Source: an uncultured Polaromonas sp. (GTDB lineage: Bacteria; Pseudomonadota; Gammaproteobacteria; Burkholderiales; Burkholderiaceae). From it: 16,883 nt of DNA. Below, one piece after another: positions 7,311 through 15,917 of the stretch. Under the pieces are notes generated by a model that was not told the origin of the DNA, ran no database searches, and saw only the letters and a program-made list of their open reading frames with translations. The stretch is from positions 1 through 16,883 of the forward strand of contig CAMLDT010000058.1 of assembly GCA_946479075.1 (NCBI GenBank), written 5' to 3'. The first letter of the stretch is position 1. Every line of letters begins with the position of its first letter. Both the position numbers and the translations under genes were made by a program.

Positions 7311-8624
7311 ATGCCCGACCATTCCTTTTCACGCCGCCACTTTCTGCGGGGCACAGGTGCGGCCCTGGCTGCCGCGCACGCCCCACACATCTGGGCGCAG
7401 CCCGCGCCCGCCGGCGCCCGCCCCGATGCCGGCCGCATGGTGCTGGTGTTTTTGCGCGGTGCCTGTGACGGCCTGTCGGCGCTGGTGCCGTATGCCGACG
7501 CCGACTATTACCGCCTGCGGCCCAACATCGCGGTTGCCGCACCGGACGGCAGCGCGCTGACCGCGCTCAAACTCGACAACACTTTTGCGCTGCACCCGGC
7601 GCTGGCACCGCTGCTGCCGCTGTGGCAGCAGGGCGTGCTGGGCTTCGTGCCGGCGGCCGGCTTGCCGGCCCCCAACCGCTCCCACTTCGATGCGCAATAC
7701 CAGATGGAAATCGCGCAAAGCGGCAAGACCAGCGCCGCGCCGGGCTGGCTCAACAAGGCCGCTGGTTTGAACGGCAAAGGCACCTCGGCCATCGGCGTGG
7801 GCGAGGCCAACCCTGCGATTCTTGCCGGCGATGCCAGCGTCAAGCTGATCCCGCGTGGCCAGGCGGCGCAGCGCAGCGGTGTGCTGGCCAATGACAAAAC
7901 CCGCGAGGCGCTGATGGACCTGTATGGCGGGAGCGACCGGCTCAGCGAGGCTTTCCGCGCGGGCGCGGGCAGCCGCATGCAAAGCGCGCAGGCGCTGAGC
8001 ACCGCAAAAATGGCGATGGCGCCCGAAGCGGCCGCCAGGGTCGATGGCGCCCTGCCCGGCACACCCGCGCAAAACGCGCAGATGCTGGCAGCCAGCAATG
8101 GCGCGCCCGACCCGGTCGGCCTGCAGCTTGACGCGCAGCACCTGGGCACACTGATGCGCAACGACCGCCGGCTGCGCCTCGGCTTTCTGTCGGCCGGCGG
8201 CTGGGACACCCATGCCAACCAGGGCAACGCCACGGGCCAACTCGCCGGCCGGCTGGGCAACCTGGCCACGGGCATCGCGCAACTGCGCCGGGATTTTTCG
8301 GAACCCGCCGACGTGATCGTGGTGATGAGCGAATTTGGCCGCACGGCCGCTGAAAATGGCAGCCGCGGCACCGACCACGGCTTCGGCAATACCATGTGGC
8401 TGATCGGCAACCACATCCACGGCGGGCGCTGGCATGGCCAGTGGACCGGCCTGGCGTCTGGCAACCTCAATGAAAACCGCGACCTGCCGGCCCACCATGA
8501 CTACCGTGCTGTCCTGGCCCAGGCCCTGCGCGGCAGCCTTGCGCTCAACGACACGGCGCTGGCCACAGTGCTGCCAGGCGCGCGCTGGGACACGCGCCTG
8601 GACAGCCTGCTGCGAAAAACCTGA
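7311..8624 (+). CDS. Tat-exported DUF1501 domain-containing protein
   Basis: A 437-residue protein beginning with a twin-arginine signal (FSRRHFLRGTGAALAAAHAP, cleavage near IWAQ at about residue 29), so it is exported folded, probably with a metal. The DUF1501 domain belongs to the alkaline phosphatase/sulfatase-like fold. Recognisable motifs are VFLRGACDGLSALVP (about 46-60), NRSHFDAQYQME (121-132), GGWDTHANQG (295-304) and VVMSEFGRTAAENGSRGTDHG (about 336-356); the Asp, His and Glu residues in these are likely metal ligands. The substrate is not known. It is the second gene of the DUF1800-DUF1501 pair, with GGAG seven to eight bases before the ATG. The Tat route for this member and the Sec route for its partner is the usual arrangement. 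Confidence 0.94.
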   Translation: MPDHSFSRRHFLRGTGAALAAAHAPHIWAQPAPAGARPDAGRMVLVFLRGACDGLSALVPYADADYYRLRPNIAVAAPDGSALTALKLDNTFALHPALAPLLPLWQQGVLGFVPAAGLPAPNRSHFDAQYQMEIAQSGKTSAAPGWLNKAAGLNGKGTSAIGVGEANPAILAGDASVKLIPRGQAAQRSGVLANDKTREALMDLYGGSDRLSEAFRAGAGSRMQSAQALSTAKMAMAPEAAARVDGALPGTPAQNAQMLAASNGAPDPVGLQLDAQHLGTLMRNDRRLRLGFLSAGGWDTHANQGNATGQLAGRLGNLATGIAQLRRDFSEPADVIVVMSEFGRTAAENGSRGTDHGFGNTMWLIGNHIHGGRWHGQWTGLASGNLNENRDLPAHHDYRAVLAQALRGSLALNDTALATVLPGARWDTRLDSLLRKT

Positions 8625-8686
8625 GACGCCGGGAACCAAGCGCCGGCCGCGGGCTCCATCGGAATGGACTCGTTTCAGGAAACTAC

Positions 8687-9151
8687 ATGCTGCAAAGTCT
8701 CAGGGATTTGTTCGAAAGTTTTTCAGGACCTGCCGCCCGGTCGCCCGGTGAGGAGCAACGCGCGCTGCAATTGGCAACCGCCGTCCTGCTTGTCGAGGTG
8801 ATGCGCGCCGAAGGGGGCAACCAGCCCGCAGAGCAGCACACCGTGGTCGCCGCACTGCGTGACAAATTTGCGCTGAGCGACGGCGAACTGGCGCAGCTCA
8901 TGGCGCTTGCCACCCGGACCGCCGAAACGTCGTACGACTTTCATCATTTCACTTCCAGCATCAACGATCACTTCGCCCATCCCCTGAAGATCCGGATCAT
9001 TGAAAACATGTGGCAGGTCGCCTACGCCGATGCCCACCTGGGCGCGTATGAGAACCACCTGATCAGCAAGATTGCCGGGCTGCTGTATGTCACACACGGC
9101 GAATACATCGCCGCCAAGATGCGCGCCAAGGAAAGCGCCGCGGCGGCCTGA
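8687..9151 (+). CDS. TerB-like (tellurite resistance TerB family) protein
   Basis: A 154-residue all-helical cytoplasmic protein of the TerB fold. The two half-repeats can be seen: LLVEVMRAEGGNQPAEQHTV (34-53) and VAYADAHLGAYENHLI (111-126). Each has an acidic residue, a small turn, and a Glu that in TerB-like proteins lines a metal site. TerB in the classic ter operon goes with TerC/TerD-type proteins; none is present, so this is the common stand-alone form whose role is unclear, and the name does not imply tellurite resistance. AGGA is seven bases before the ATG, 62 bases after the DUF1501 gene. Its stop ends at 9151 and the opposing gene's stop begins at 9152, leaving no intergenic base. 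Confidence 0.85.
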   Translation: MLQSLRDLFESFSGPAARSPGEEQRALQLATAVLLVEVMRAEGGNQPAEQHTVVAALRDKFALSDGELAQLMALATRTAETSYDFHHFTSSINDHFAHPLKIRIIENMWQVAYADAHLGAYENHLISKIAGLLYVTHGEYIAAKMRAKESAAAA

Positions 9152-10222
9152 CTATTTGGGCCGCGGCCGCGGCAGGCCCTTGTCGGGCTGTGACAGCCTG
9201 CCGGCGCGCAATTCGCGCACCGCAACCGCCACCGCACGGGCCACATTGCGCACTTCGGCCTGCACCGCCTTGTCGGCGTCCAGCGCCTTGTGGCTGTCGG
9301 CATAGGATTCGTAGTAGCCCACATACCGGTCCAGCCGCGCCTGGCTGCCGGCGTCGATCAGCCCCATCCAGTCGAGCCAGTCCGACAGCCCGCGGCGCGA
9401 GCCCTCGATGCCCGCCACATCCCCGTGCACCACCAGCCCATACACACGGCCGGCCAGATGTTTGGGGTAGTCCCAACCTTTGAGTTCAAGTTCCTTGGCC
9501 TCGGCGGGTTTCTTGCCGTGGGTGGTGGTGGGGTCGGGGTTGCCGCCGTCGGCGCAGACCAGCCGGTCGATCATGAGCTTGAGTGGCCCCGGTGACTGGT
9601 ACCAGTAAACCGGCGTCAGGATGATGACCGCGTGGGCCGCCGTCCAGCGCTCATAAATCTCGTTCATCCAGTCGCTGGTCTGGCCCAGCGAATGGTTGGG
9701 GTAACAGCTGCAGGGCCAGTGGCACAGCGGCATCGCCGTGGAAACGCAGCCCTTGCAGGGGTGGATATGCAGGTGGTAACTCGACGTCAGCAGGCTCAGG
9801 TCGAGCACGTCGGTGTCCATCTTCTCCTCCTGCAGCACCTGCTGCGCCCAGCCGGTCATGCGGAAAGTCTTGGAGATTTCACCGGGGCAAGTGCCGTCGT
9901 TGCGGGAGGATCCGCAGACCAGCAGGACGCGCGACGGCGTGGCCGGGTCTTTCCACGCGGCGGCGGCTTTCTCGATGCGGTGTTTGGTTTCCAGCCACTC
10001 CACGGACAGGTCGTAATCCGGGTCGGCATAAGCCTCCCCGGCCTTGCGCGTGACCGGCGCCTTGCGGCCTTGCTGGTAGGCCTCCCAGGCAATCTGCTCG
10101 ACCCGCGAGATGGCTTCGTCCTCGGCGCGAAAAGCCGGGTCCATGAAGGACTGCATGAAACGTTCATGGAAGCTGCTGCGCGACAAAACGGCTGGCGCCT
10201 GGCCTTTTCGGATATCGGTCAT
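9152..10222 (-). CDS. Flavodoxin-fold NAD(P)H-dependent oxidoreductase with a cysteine-rich segment
   Basis: A 356-residue protein. After about 95 residues of helical N-terminal extension comes an NADPH-dependent FMN reductase-type flavodoxin fold: RVLLVCGSSRNDGT (98-111, phosphate loop for FMN), DVLDLSLL, then HPCKGCVSTAMPLCHWPCSC (154-173), then ILTPVYWYQSPGPLKLMIDRL (201-221, isoalloxazine side) and GRVYGLVVHGDVAG. The cysteine segment has Cys156, 159, 167, 171 and 173. Iron-sulfur flavoproteins carry clustered cysteines at the same place, but with different spacing, so an Fe-S or zinc site is possible. The N-terminal extension is longer than in simple FMN reductases. The ATG at 10222 is preferred; a start at 10300 would add a basic, unconserved-looking stretch. 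It lies downstream of the molybdenum hydroxylase gene on the same strand, with a repeat between. Confidence 0.85.
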   Translation of the reverse strand: MTDIRKGQAPAVLSRSSFHERFMQSFMDPAFRAEDEAISRVEQIAWEAYQQGRKAPVTRKAGEAYADPDYDLSVEWLETKHRIEKAAAAWKDPATPSRVLLVCGSSRNDGTCPGEISKTFRMTGWAQQVLQEEKMDTDVLDLSLLTSSYHLHIHPCKGCVSTAMPLCHWPCSCYPNHSLGQTSDWMNEIYERWTAAHAVIILTPVYWYQSPGPLKLMIDRLVCADGGNPDPTTTHGKKPAEAKELELKGWDYPKHLAGRVYGLVVHGDVAGIEGSRRGLSDWLDWMGLIDAGSQARLDRYVGYYESYADSHKALDADKAVQAEVRNVARAVAVAVRELRAGRLSQPDKGLPRPRPK

Positions 10223-10322
10223 GGCCCCAGTGTAGGCAGGCCATCGTGCGCCGCGCCATGGTTTGGGCATCGTCCTACGCGGCTTCCGGAAAACCGCCAA
10301 CCCATCGCAGTAGGCCTGAAAC

Positions 10323-10385
10323 GCTACTTAATTGATAGCTGCTCACCCTTGCTACACAAGGGCTACAGCCATTATTTCCATAAAT
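10323..10385 (+). repeat. Dispersed intergenic hairpin repeat, copy B
   Basis: Its core (10335-10385) begins ATAGCTGCT and ends in a TTTCCATAAAT tail, the same length as copy A. A perfect 6-bp stem CCCTTG/CAAGGG (10346-10351, 10357-10362) encloses CTACA, and outer TAG/CTA can pair across a bulge. It lies one base past the end of the molybdenum hydroxylase gene and may serve as its 3' hairpin. Confidence 0.7.
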
Positions 10386-10386
10386 T

Positions 10387-12741
<2,355 letters not shown>

Positions 12742-12747
12742 AAGAGT

Positions 12748-12753
12748 CTCCTT
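12748..12753 (-). promoter_or_regulatory. Ribosome binding site supporting a TTG start for the molybdenum hydroxylase
   Basis: AAGGAG on the minus strand with a six-base spacer to TTG at 12741. It lies inside the longer reading frame that would start at 12795 or 12807, and neither of those starts has a recognisable ribosome site. Confidence 0.5.
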
Positions 12754-12863
12754 GTCGTGCGCTCGCAGCAACGGCGGGATGGCCGTGTGCGGCATATTGA
12801 ACGCCACTATAAAGGCATCCCCGACTCGCTGCAGTGTGCCGCCACGCCGCCCAGAGCCCTGCC

Positions 12864-12894
12864 TTGCGCGGGCCAGCCGCGGATGACCGACAAT
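12864..12894 (+). promoter_or_regulatory. Possible promoter of a leaderless message for the small membrane protein
   Basis: GACAAT (12889-12894) ends six bases before ATG 12901, and TTGCGC (12864-12869) lies 19 bases upstream of it. Transcription would begin at or next to the start codon. No Shine-Dalgarno is present. Inference from spacing. Confidence 0.35.
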
Positions 12895-12900
12895 CGGCGC

Positions 12901-13158
12901 ATGCCTCTACCTCTTCCCCCCAACCGCCGCCACAGCAACAAGGCCAACAACGAGCTGCTGCTCAAGGGTGGCCTGTGCGCCAGCATCGGACTGGCCGTGC
13001 TGCTCGCGCCTTACTTCATCCGTTCGCCCGGCATGCAGGGCATTGTGGCCAGTGCCTCGCTGGTCGGCTGGTTTGCGCTGGTGCTTGGCTGCGCTTTCAT
13101 CGGCCTGTACCTGCGTCGAAAATTCAGCAGCAACCCGAACCGAACCGGCCCGCAGTAG
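12901..13158 (+). CDS. Small membrane protein of unknown function
   Basis: An 85-residue protein with a basic, proline-rich N-terminus (MPLPLPPNRRHSNKANNELL), two hydrophobic helices (about residues 22-41 and 48-69) joined by a short loop with RSPGMQG, and a basic tail (LRRKFSSNPNRTGPQ). The positive charges on both ends suggest both termini are in the cytoplasm. I do not recognise a family. The start at 12901 is preferred because GACAAT sits at leaderless distance; an in-frame ATG at 12883 would add six residues. It is divergent from the molybdenum hydroxylase gene. A 7-bp hairpin follows 55 bases downstream, so it is probably transcribed alone. Confidence 0.72.
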   Translation: MPLPLPPNRRHSNKANNELLLKGGLCASIGLAVLLAPYFIRSPGMQGIVASASLVGWFALVLGCAFIGLYLRRKFSSNPNRTGPQ

Positions 13159-13212
13159 CCGCCCTGCCCGCCAATGGGTGCTGGCTGCGCCCGGCTGCCC
13201 TGGTGTTTGGGC

Positions 13213-13230
13213 CAGTCCCCCGCGGGACTG
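13213..13230 (+). terminator. Perfect 7-bp hairpin between the small membrane protein and the receiver-domain gene
   Basis: CAGTCCC (13213-13219) and GGGACTG (13224-13230) pair perfectly around a 4-base loop CCGC, 55 bases after the stop at 13158. It lacks a T tract, so it would be a weak intrinsic or factor-assisted terminator, or an mRNA-stabilising hairpin. The rest of the 237-base gap 13159-13395 shows no gene. Confidence 0.4.
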
Positions 13231-13395
13231 AACGCGCCGGCAAGCTTCCACAGTTGGCTGGTGTCCTACAGACGTGCAGTGCAATCGCTTGCGACAGCAT
13301 GCTTCTGCGGGGCAGAAACTGATGACGTGAACCCGATGAACTTTTCAGGCGGTCCCTGGTACGGATCAGCCTCTTCCCCCCACATTGATGAGCTT

Positions 13396-13764
13396 ATGGC
13401 ATCGAAGGCTTACATCGTCGAAGACAACGACCTGATTCGCGCCAACCTGACGGAGACCCTGACCGAACTGGCGGGAATCCACACCATTGGTTATGCCACC
13501 AACGAAGCCGACGCCTGCTTCTGGCTCACCCGCCATCCGGGCGCCTGGGACCTGCTGGTGGTGGATCTGTTTCTTGAACAGGGCACCGGCCTGGGCGTGC
13601 TCAGAAAATGCCTGGAACGCTCCGCAGCGCAGCGCGTGGTGGTGCTGTCCAATTACGCCACCGAAGACATCCGCAGCCGCTGCCTGGCGGTCGGCGCAGA
13701 CGCGGTTTTCGACAAGTCCACCGAGTTGGACCTCTTCATCGACTACTGCACCGCGCAGCACTGA
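13396..13764 (+). CDS. Stand-alone response-regulator receiver domain
   Basis: A 122-residue CheY-like protein that is only a receiver domain. AYIVEDNDLIRANL carries the acidic pair (Glu9, Asp10), LLVVDLFLEQGTGL holds the phosphorylated Asp57, VVVLSNYA has Ser85 at the switch Thr/Ser position, and AVFDKS gives Lys107. All phosphorylation residues are present and there is no output domain, so it would act by protein contact or as a phosphate relay or sink. No histidine kinase is adjacent; a sensor-type protein is cut by the left window edge 13 kb away, but nothing links them. The ATG at 13396 puts the first strand at the usual distance; an upstream in-frame ATG at 13336 would add 20 low-complexity residues. 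It converges with the Hsp20 operon. Confidence 0.85.
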   Translation: MASKAYIVEDNDLIRANLTETLTELAGIHTIGYATNEADACFWLTRHPGAWDLLVVDLFLEQGTGLGVLRKCLERSAAQRVVVLSNYATEDIRSRCLAVGADAVFDKSTELDLFIDYCTAQH

Positions 13765-13768
13765 GGCT

Positions 13769-13790
13769 GCGCGGCCAGTGCAAGCCGCGT
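13769..13790. terminator. Hairpin between convergent receiver-domain and Hsp20 genes
   Basis: CGCGGC (13770-13775) pairs with GCCGCG (13784-13789) around an 8-base loop, extended by one G-U pair. It lies in the 41-base gap between two convergent stops and could serve both transcripts. There is no T run on either side. Confidence 0.35.
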
Positions 13791-13805
13791 CCCTGCCGCG
13801 CGCCG

Positions 13806-14240
13806 TCAGCCGACGGCGACCTCGATGCGGCGCGGCCGCGCTTCTTCTGCCTTGGGAATGCTCAGCCTGAGCACGCCGTTGTCCAGCCTGGCCTCGATCC
13901 GCGAGGGATCGAGTTCGCGGCTCAGCGTGAAGCTGCGGCGATACATCGGATTGAGGATCTCGCCATAAATCATGGCCATCTCTGCACCGACCGGGGCCTC
14001 GGCGGCACCTTCGATCACCAGGCTTTCGCCGTCCACGTGCACGGCCAGCCGTTCCCTGGACACGCCGGGCAAATCGGCCATCACGGTGAAGCCTGCATCG
14101 TCTTCAAAAATATCCACCGGCGGCAGCACGGTGGTGGCGCGCTCGCCTGCAGCGGCCGCGGGTTCATGGGCGCCGCCCCCTGTTGTCCGGGCAAGATCGC
14201 CCGTGTGGCGGTTCCGGATCAAAGCGGTGTCTGTCGTCAT
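13806..14240 (-). CDS. Hsp20/alpha-crystallin small heat shock protein (second gene of pair)
   Basis: A 144-residue small heat shock protein, an ATP-independent holdase that keeps unfolding proteins soluble. A polar, disordered N-terminus (about 35 residues, rich in A, G, T) leads into the alpha-crystallin domain, from PPVDIFEDDAGFTVMADLPG (about 40-59) to LDNGVLRLSIPKAEEARPRR (about 119-138), with the family's conserved A-x-x-x-N-G-V-L signature. The tail IEVAV can supply the I-x-V contact. The ATG at 14240 has AAGGAG six bases upstream; the GTG at 14243 directly before it is not needed. It lies 28 bases after the other Hsp20 gene and shares its heat-shock promoter. Confidence 0.93.
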   Translation of the reverse strand: MTTDTALIRNRHTGDLARTTGGGAHEPAAAAGERATTVLPPVDIFEDDAGFTVMADLPGVSRERLAVHVDGESLVIEGAAEAPVGAEMAMIYGEILNPMYRRSFTLSRELDPSRIEARLDNGVLRLSIPKAEEARPRRIEVAVG

Positions 14241-14268
14241 CACATACTCCTTGTCGCTGGGGGTGGGT

Positions 14269-14709
14269 TTATTGGACCTGGATCTGGCGCGGCTTCGATG
14301 ATTCGCGGCGTGCCACGCTCACGCGCAACAAGCCGTCGCGGTAGTTCGCGCGAATGCGTGTCGGGTCGGCGTCCTCGGGCAGCGGAATCACCCGCCGGAA
14401 CGTGCCCTGGAAGCGCTCACGCGCATATACCGTCACCTTGTCGCCGGCCGGCGGCGTTTCCTGGCGCTCACCGGCGACCACGAGCAAGCCTTTGTCCACC
14501 GTGAGTTCAAGCGCGGCAGGGTCCAGGCCCGGTGCGAGCGCAAGGACTTCGATGGCGTCCGGTGTGGTGCCGACATTGATGACCGGAAAGGTGCTGCGCG
14601 GCATCGCCCGGATGCTGCTGGCGCCGCCGGGCTGGAAGGCCCGTTCGACCTCCTGCTGCAGGCGGCTGAGCCCGGCGAAGATGTCGCCGTAAAGGTTCAA
14701 ACCGTTCAT
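14269..14709 (-). CDS. Hsp20/alpha-crystallin small heat shock protein (first gene of pair)
   Basis: A 146-residue small heat shock protein. The N-terminal arm MNGLNLYGDIFAGLSRLQQE is amphipathic; the alpha-crystallin domain runs from FPVINVGTTPDAIEVLALAP to YRDGLLRVSVARRE, and the tail QIQVQ gives the I-x-V motif. It is clearly different from its neighbour, so the pair looks like an IbpA/IbpB-style two-chaperone set and not a recent duplication. The ATG at 14709 is preferred because AAAGGAG lies nine bases upstream; an in-frame ATG at 14736 (MIFRKEIVIMNG) has no site. It is preceded by a sigma-32-type promoter (14796-14821) and a leader that can fold over the start codon. Confidence 0.93.
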   Translation of the reverse strand: MNGLNLYGDIFAGLSRLQQEVERAFQPGGASSIRAMPRSTFPVINVGTTPDAIEVLALAPGLDPAALELTVDKGLLVVAGERQETPPAGDKVTVYARERFQGTFRRVIPLPEDADPTRIRANYRDGLLRVSVARRESSKPRQIQVQ

Positions 14710-14785
14710 GATGACAATCTCCTTTCTGAAAATCATGAAGCATGCATGGATCAGGGGACATGGCCAAAGCGCGGCCAGGCCCTGA
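14705..14785 (-). promoter_or_regulatory. Candidate RNA thermometer in the Hsp20 leader
   Basis: In the minus-strand transcript, hairpin 1 (14785-14751) has TCAGGG/CCCTGA outside and TGGCC/GGCCA inside, with a 7-base loop. Hairpin 2 (14739-14705) has an 8-bp stem TTCATGAT/ATCATGAA that contains the start codon, and above it TTTC can pair with the GGAG of the ribosome site (two G-U pairs, loop AGAAA). The AU-rich second hairpin would hide the translation start at low temperature. Seen by eye; folding energy not computed. Confidence 0.5.
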
Positions 14786-14795
14786 CGGCTCCGAC

Positions 14796-14821
14796 ATATT
14801 GGCGGCGCAAAGGCTTTCAAG
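14796..14821 (-). promoter_or_regulatory. Sigma-32 (RpoH) heat-shock promoter
   Basis: On the minus strand CTTGAAA (14815-14821) is a perfect heat-shock -35. A 12-base spacer leads to CCAATAT (14796-14802), which matches six of seven defined positions of the CCCATnT-type -10. Transcription should start near 14789, giving a leader of about 80 bases before the first Hsp20 gene. Confidence 0.8.
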
Positions 14822-14871
14822 GGCCTGCGTGCAAAAATTTTTGCAGGTGGCCCGAAAGCCAGAGGCGCGTG

Positions 14872-15825
14872 TCAGTCCGCGCGCGGGGGGCGCGGAATTT
14901 TCTTGAAACGCACCAGCCGGTCGGTCTCGATCCGGTCTTTCTTGAGCTGCCGCTCGGCATCGAGCGACTGGCCGGCAGCCAGCCAGGCGGCAAATTCTTC
15001 CGGGGTTTCCAGCGTGATGCGCCCCAGGGTCGCAGCGCGGAATTCGTGGATCACGATCTCGGCCGCTTTCTGCAGGTTGATGCGGCCCTTGCCCAGCACC
15101 GCGCCGCGTTTGCGGCCTATGGCTTCGAGCAGCTGTTCGTCGCTGATGCCCGGCGGCAACTCGACCTTGTAACGCGCCTGCAGTGCCGCCGGATAGTGTT
15201 TGATGAGGTAGTCCAGCAGTTCCAGCGCCACCTCTTCCTCGTTGAAGGCGTTGCGACCAATGGCGCCGCTGGCGGCGAGGTTGTAGCCACTTTTCGCGAC
15301 GATGATGCGCGGCCAGAGCATGCCTGGCGTGTCCCACAGGTAAAAACCGTCGGCCAGCACGATGCGCTGCTCCAGCTTGGTGATGCCGGCTTCGTCGCCG
15401 GTTTTGGCCGCACGCTTGCCGGTCAGGGTGTTGATCAGCGTCGATTTGCCGACGTTGGGGATACCGCAAATCAGCACCCGCATCGGCTTGACCATGCTGC
15501 CGCGCGTGGGCGCCAGCGCGTGGCAGGCGTCGATCAGCCGCCGCGCCGGCGTGGTGGCGCTGGCATCCAGCTCGATCGCACGCGTGTTGGGCTGGCTGTT
15601 GTAGTAATCCAGCCAGGCCGGCGTGCGCGCCGGGTCGGCCAGGTCCTGCTTGTTGAGCACCTTGAGCGCCGGCTTGCCGCCGGTCAACTCGGCCAGCATG
15701 GGGTTGGCGCTGGAGCCGGGCAGGCGCGCGTCCAGCAGCTCGATCACCACATCAATTTCCTTGATGCGCTCGCTGATGGCTTTTTTGGTCAGGTGCATGT
15801 GACCGGGAAACCACTGGATGGCCAT
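14872..15825 (-). CDS. ylqF: Ribosome biogenesis GTPase YlqF/RbgA
   Basis: A 317-residue circularly permuted GTPase that in Bacillus acts late in 50S subunit assembly. The order of motifs is the permuted one: G4 NKQD (58-61), then G1 GIPNVGKS (121-128), G2 Thr in GITK (about 149), and G3 DTPG (165-168). The N-terminus MAIQWFPGHMHLTKKAI is the family signature, and the C-terminal domain (RKRGAVLGKGRINLQKAAEI) matches the RNA-contacting ANTAR-like region. Length is typical. It is downstream of gshA on the same strand with a 92-base gap holding a GC hairpin, so it may have its own start; GACAAT at 15891-15896 (minus) is a possible -10. The Shine-Dalgarno is weak (GAAGA). Confidence 0.93.
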   Translation of the reverse strand: MAIQWFPGHMHLTKKAISERIKEIDVVIELLDARLPGSSANPMLAELTGGKPALKVLNKQDLADPARTPAWLDYYNSQPNTRAIELDASATTPARRLIDACHALAPTRGSMVKPMRVLICGIPNVGKSTLINTLTGKRAAKTGDEAGITKLEQRIVLADGFYLWDTPGMLWPRIIVAKSGYNLAASGAIGRNAFNEEEVALELLDYLIKHYPAALQARYKVELPPGISDEQLLEAIGRKRGAVLGKGRINLQKAAEIVIHEFRAATLGRITLETPEEFAAWLAAGQSLDAERQLKKDRIETDRLVRFKKIPRPPRAD

Positions 15826-15871
15826 CGGAATCTTCTTTCTTGGTGGGGTGCGGCAGGCGCAGACGAACAGC

Positions 15872-15890
15872 CGGGGCCGGCGCAGCCCCG
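15872..15890 (-). terminator. GC hairpin between gshA and ylqF
   Basis: CGGGGC (15872-15877) and GCCCCG (15885-15890) form a 6-bp stem with a 7-base loop, 28 bases after the gshA stop. There is no U tract. It may attenuate or terminate gshA transcription before ylqF. Confidence 0.35.
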
Positions 15891-15917
15891 ATTGTCGCCG
15901 ACCGCGACCGCCGGCCT

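Noticed and set aside
5983..8639. Two long minus-strand frames opposite the DUF1800 and DUF1501 genes
   Set aside because: Both are shadows of genes with strong family motifs and signal peptides.
13174..13395. Upstream extension of the receiver-domain frame
   Set aside because: Residues before MASKAYIVEDN are not domain-like, and the region holds a perfect hairpin.
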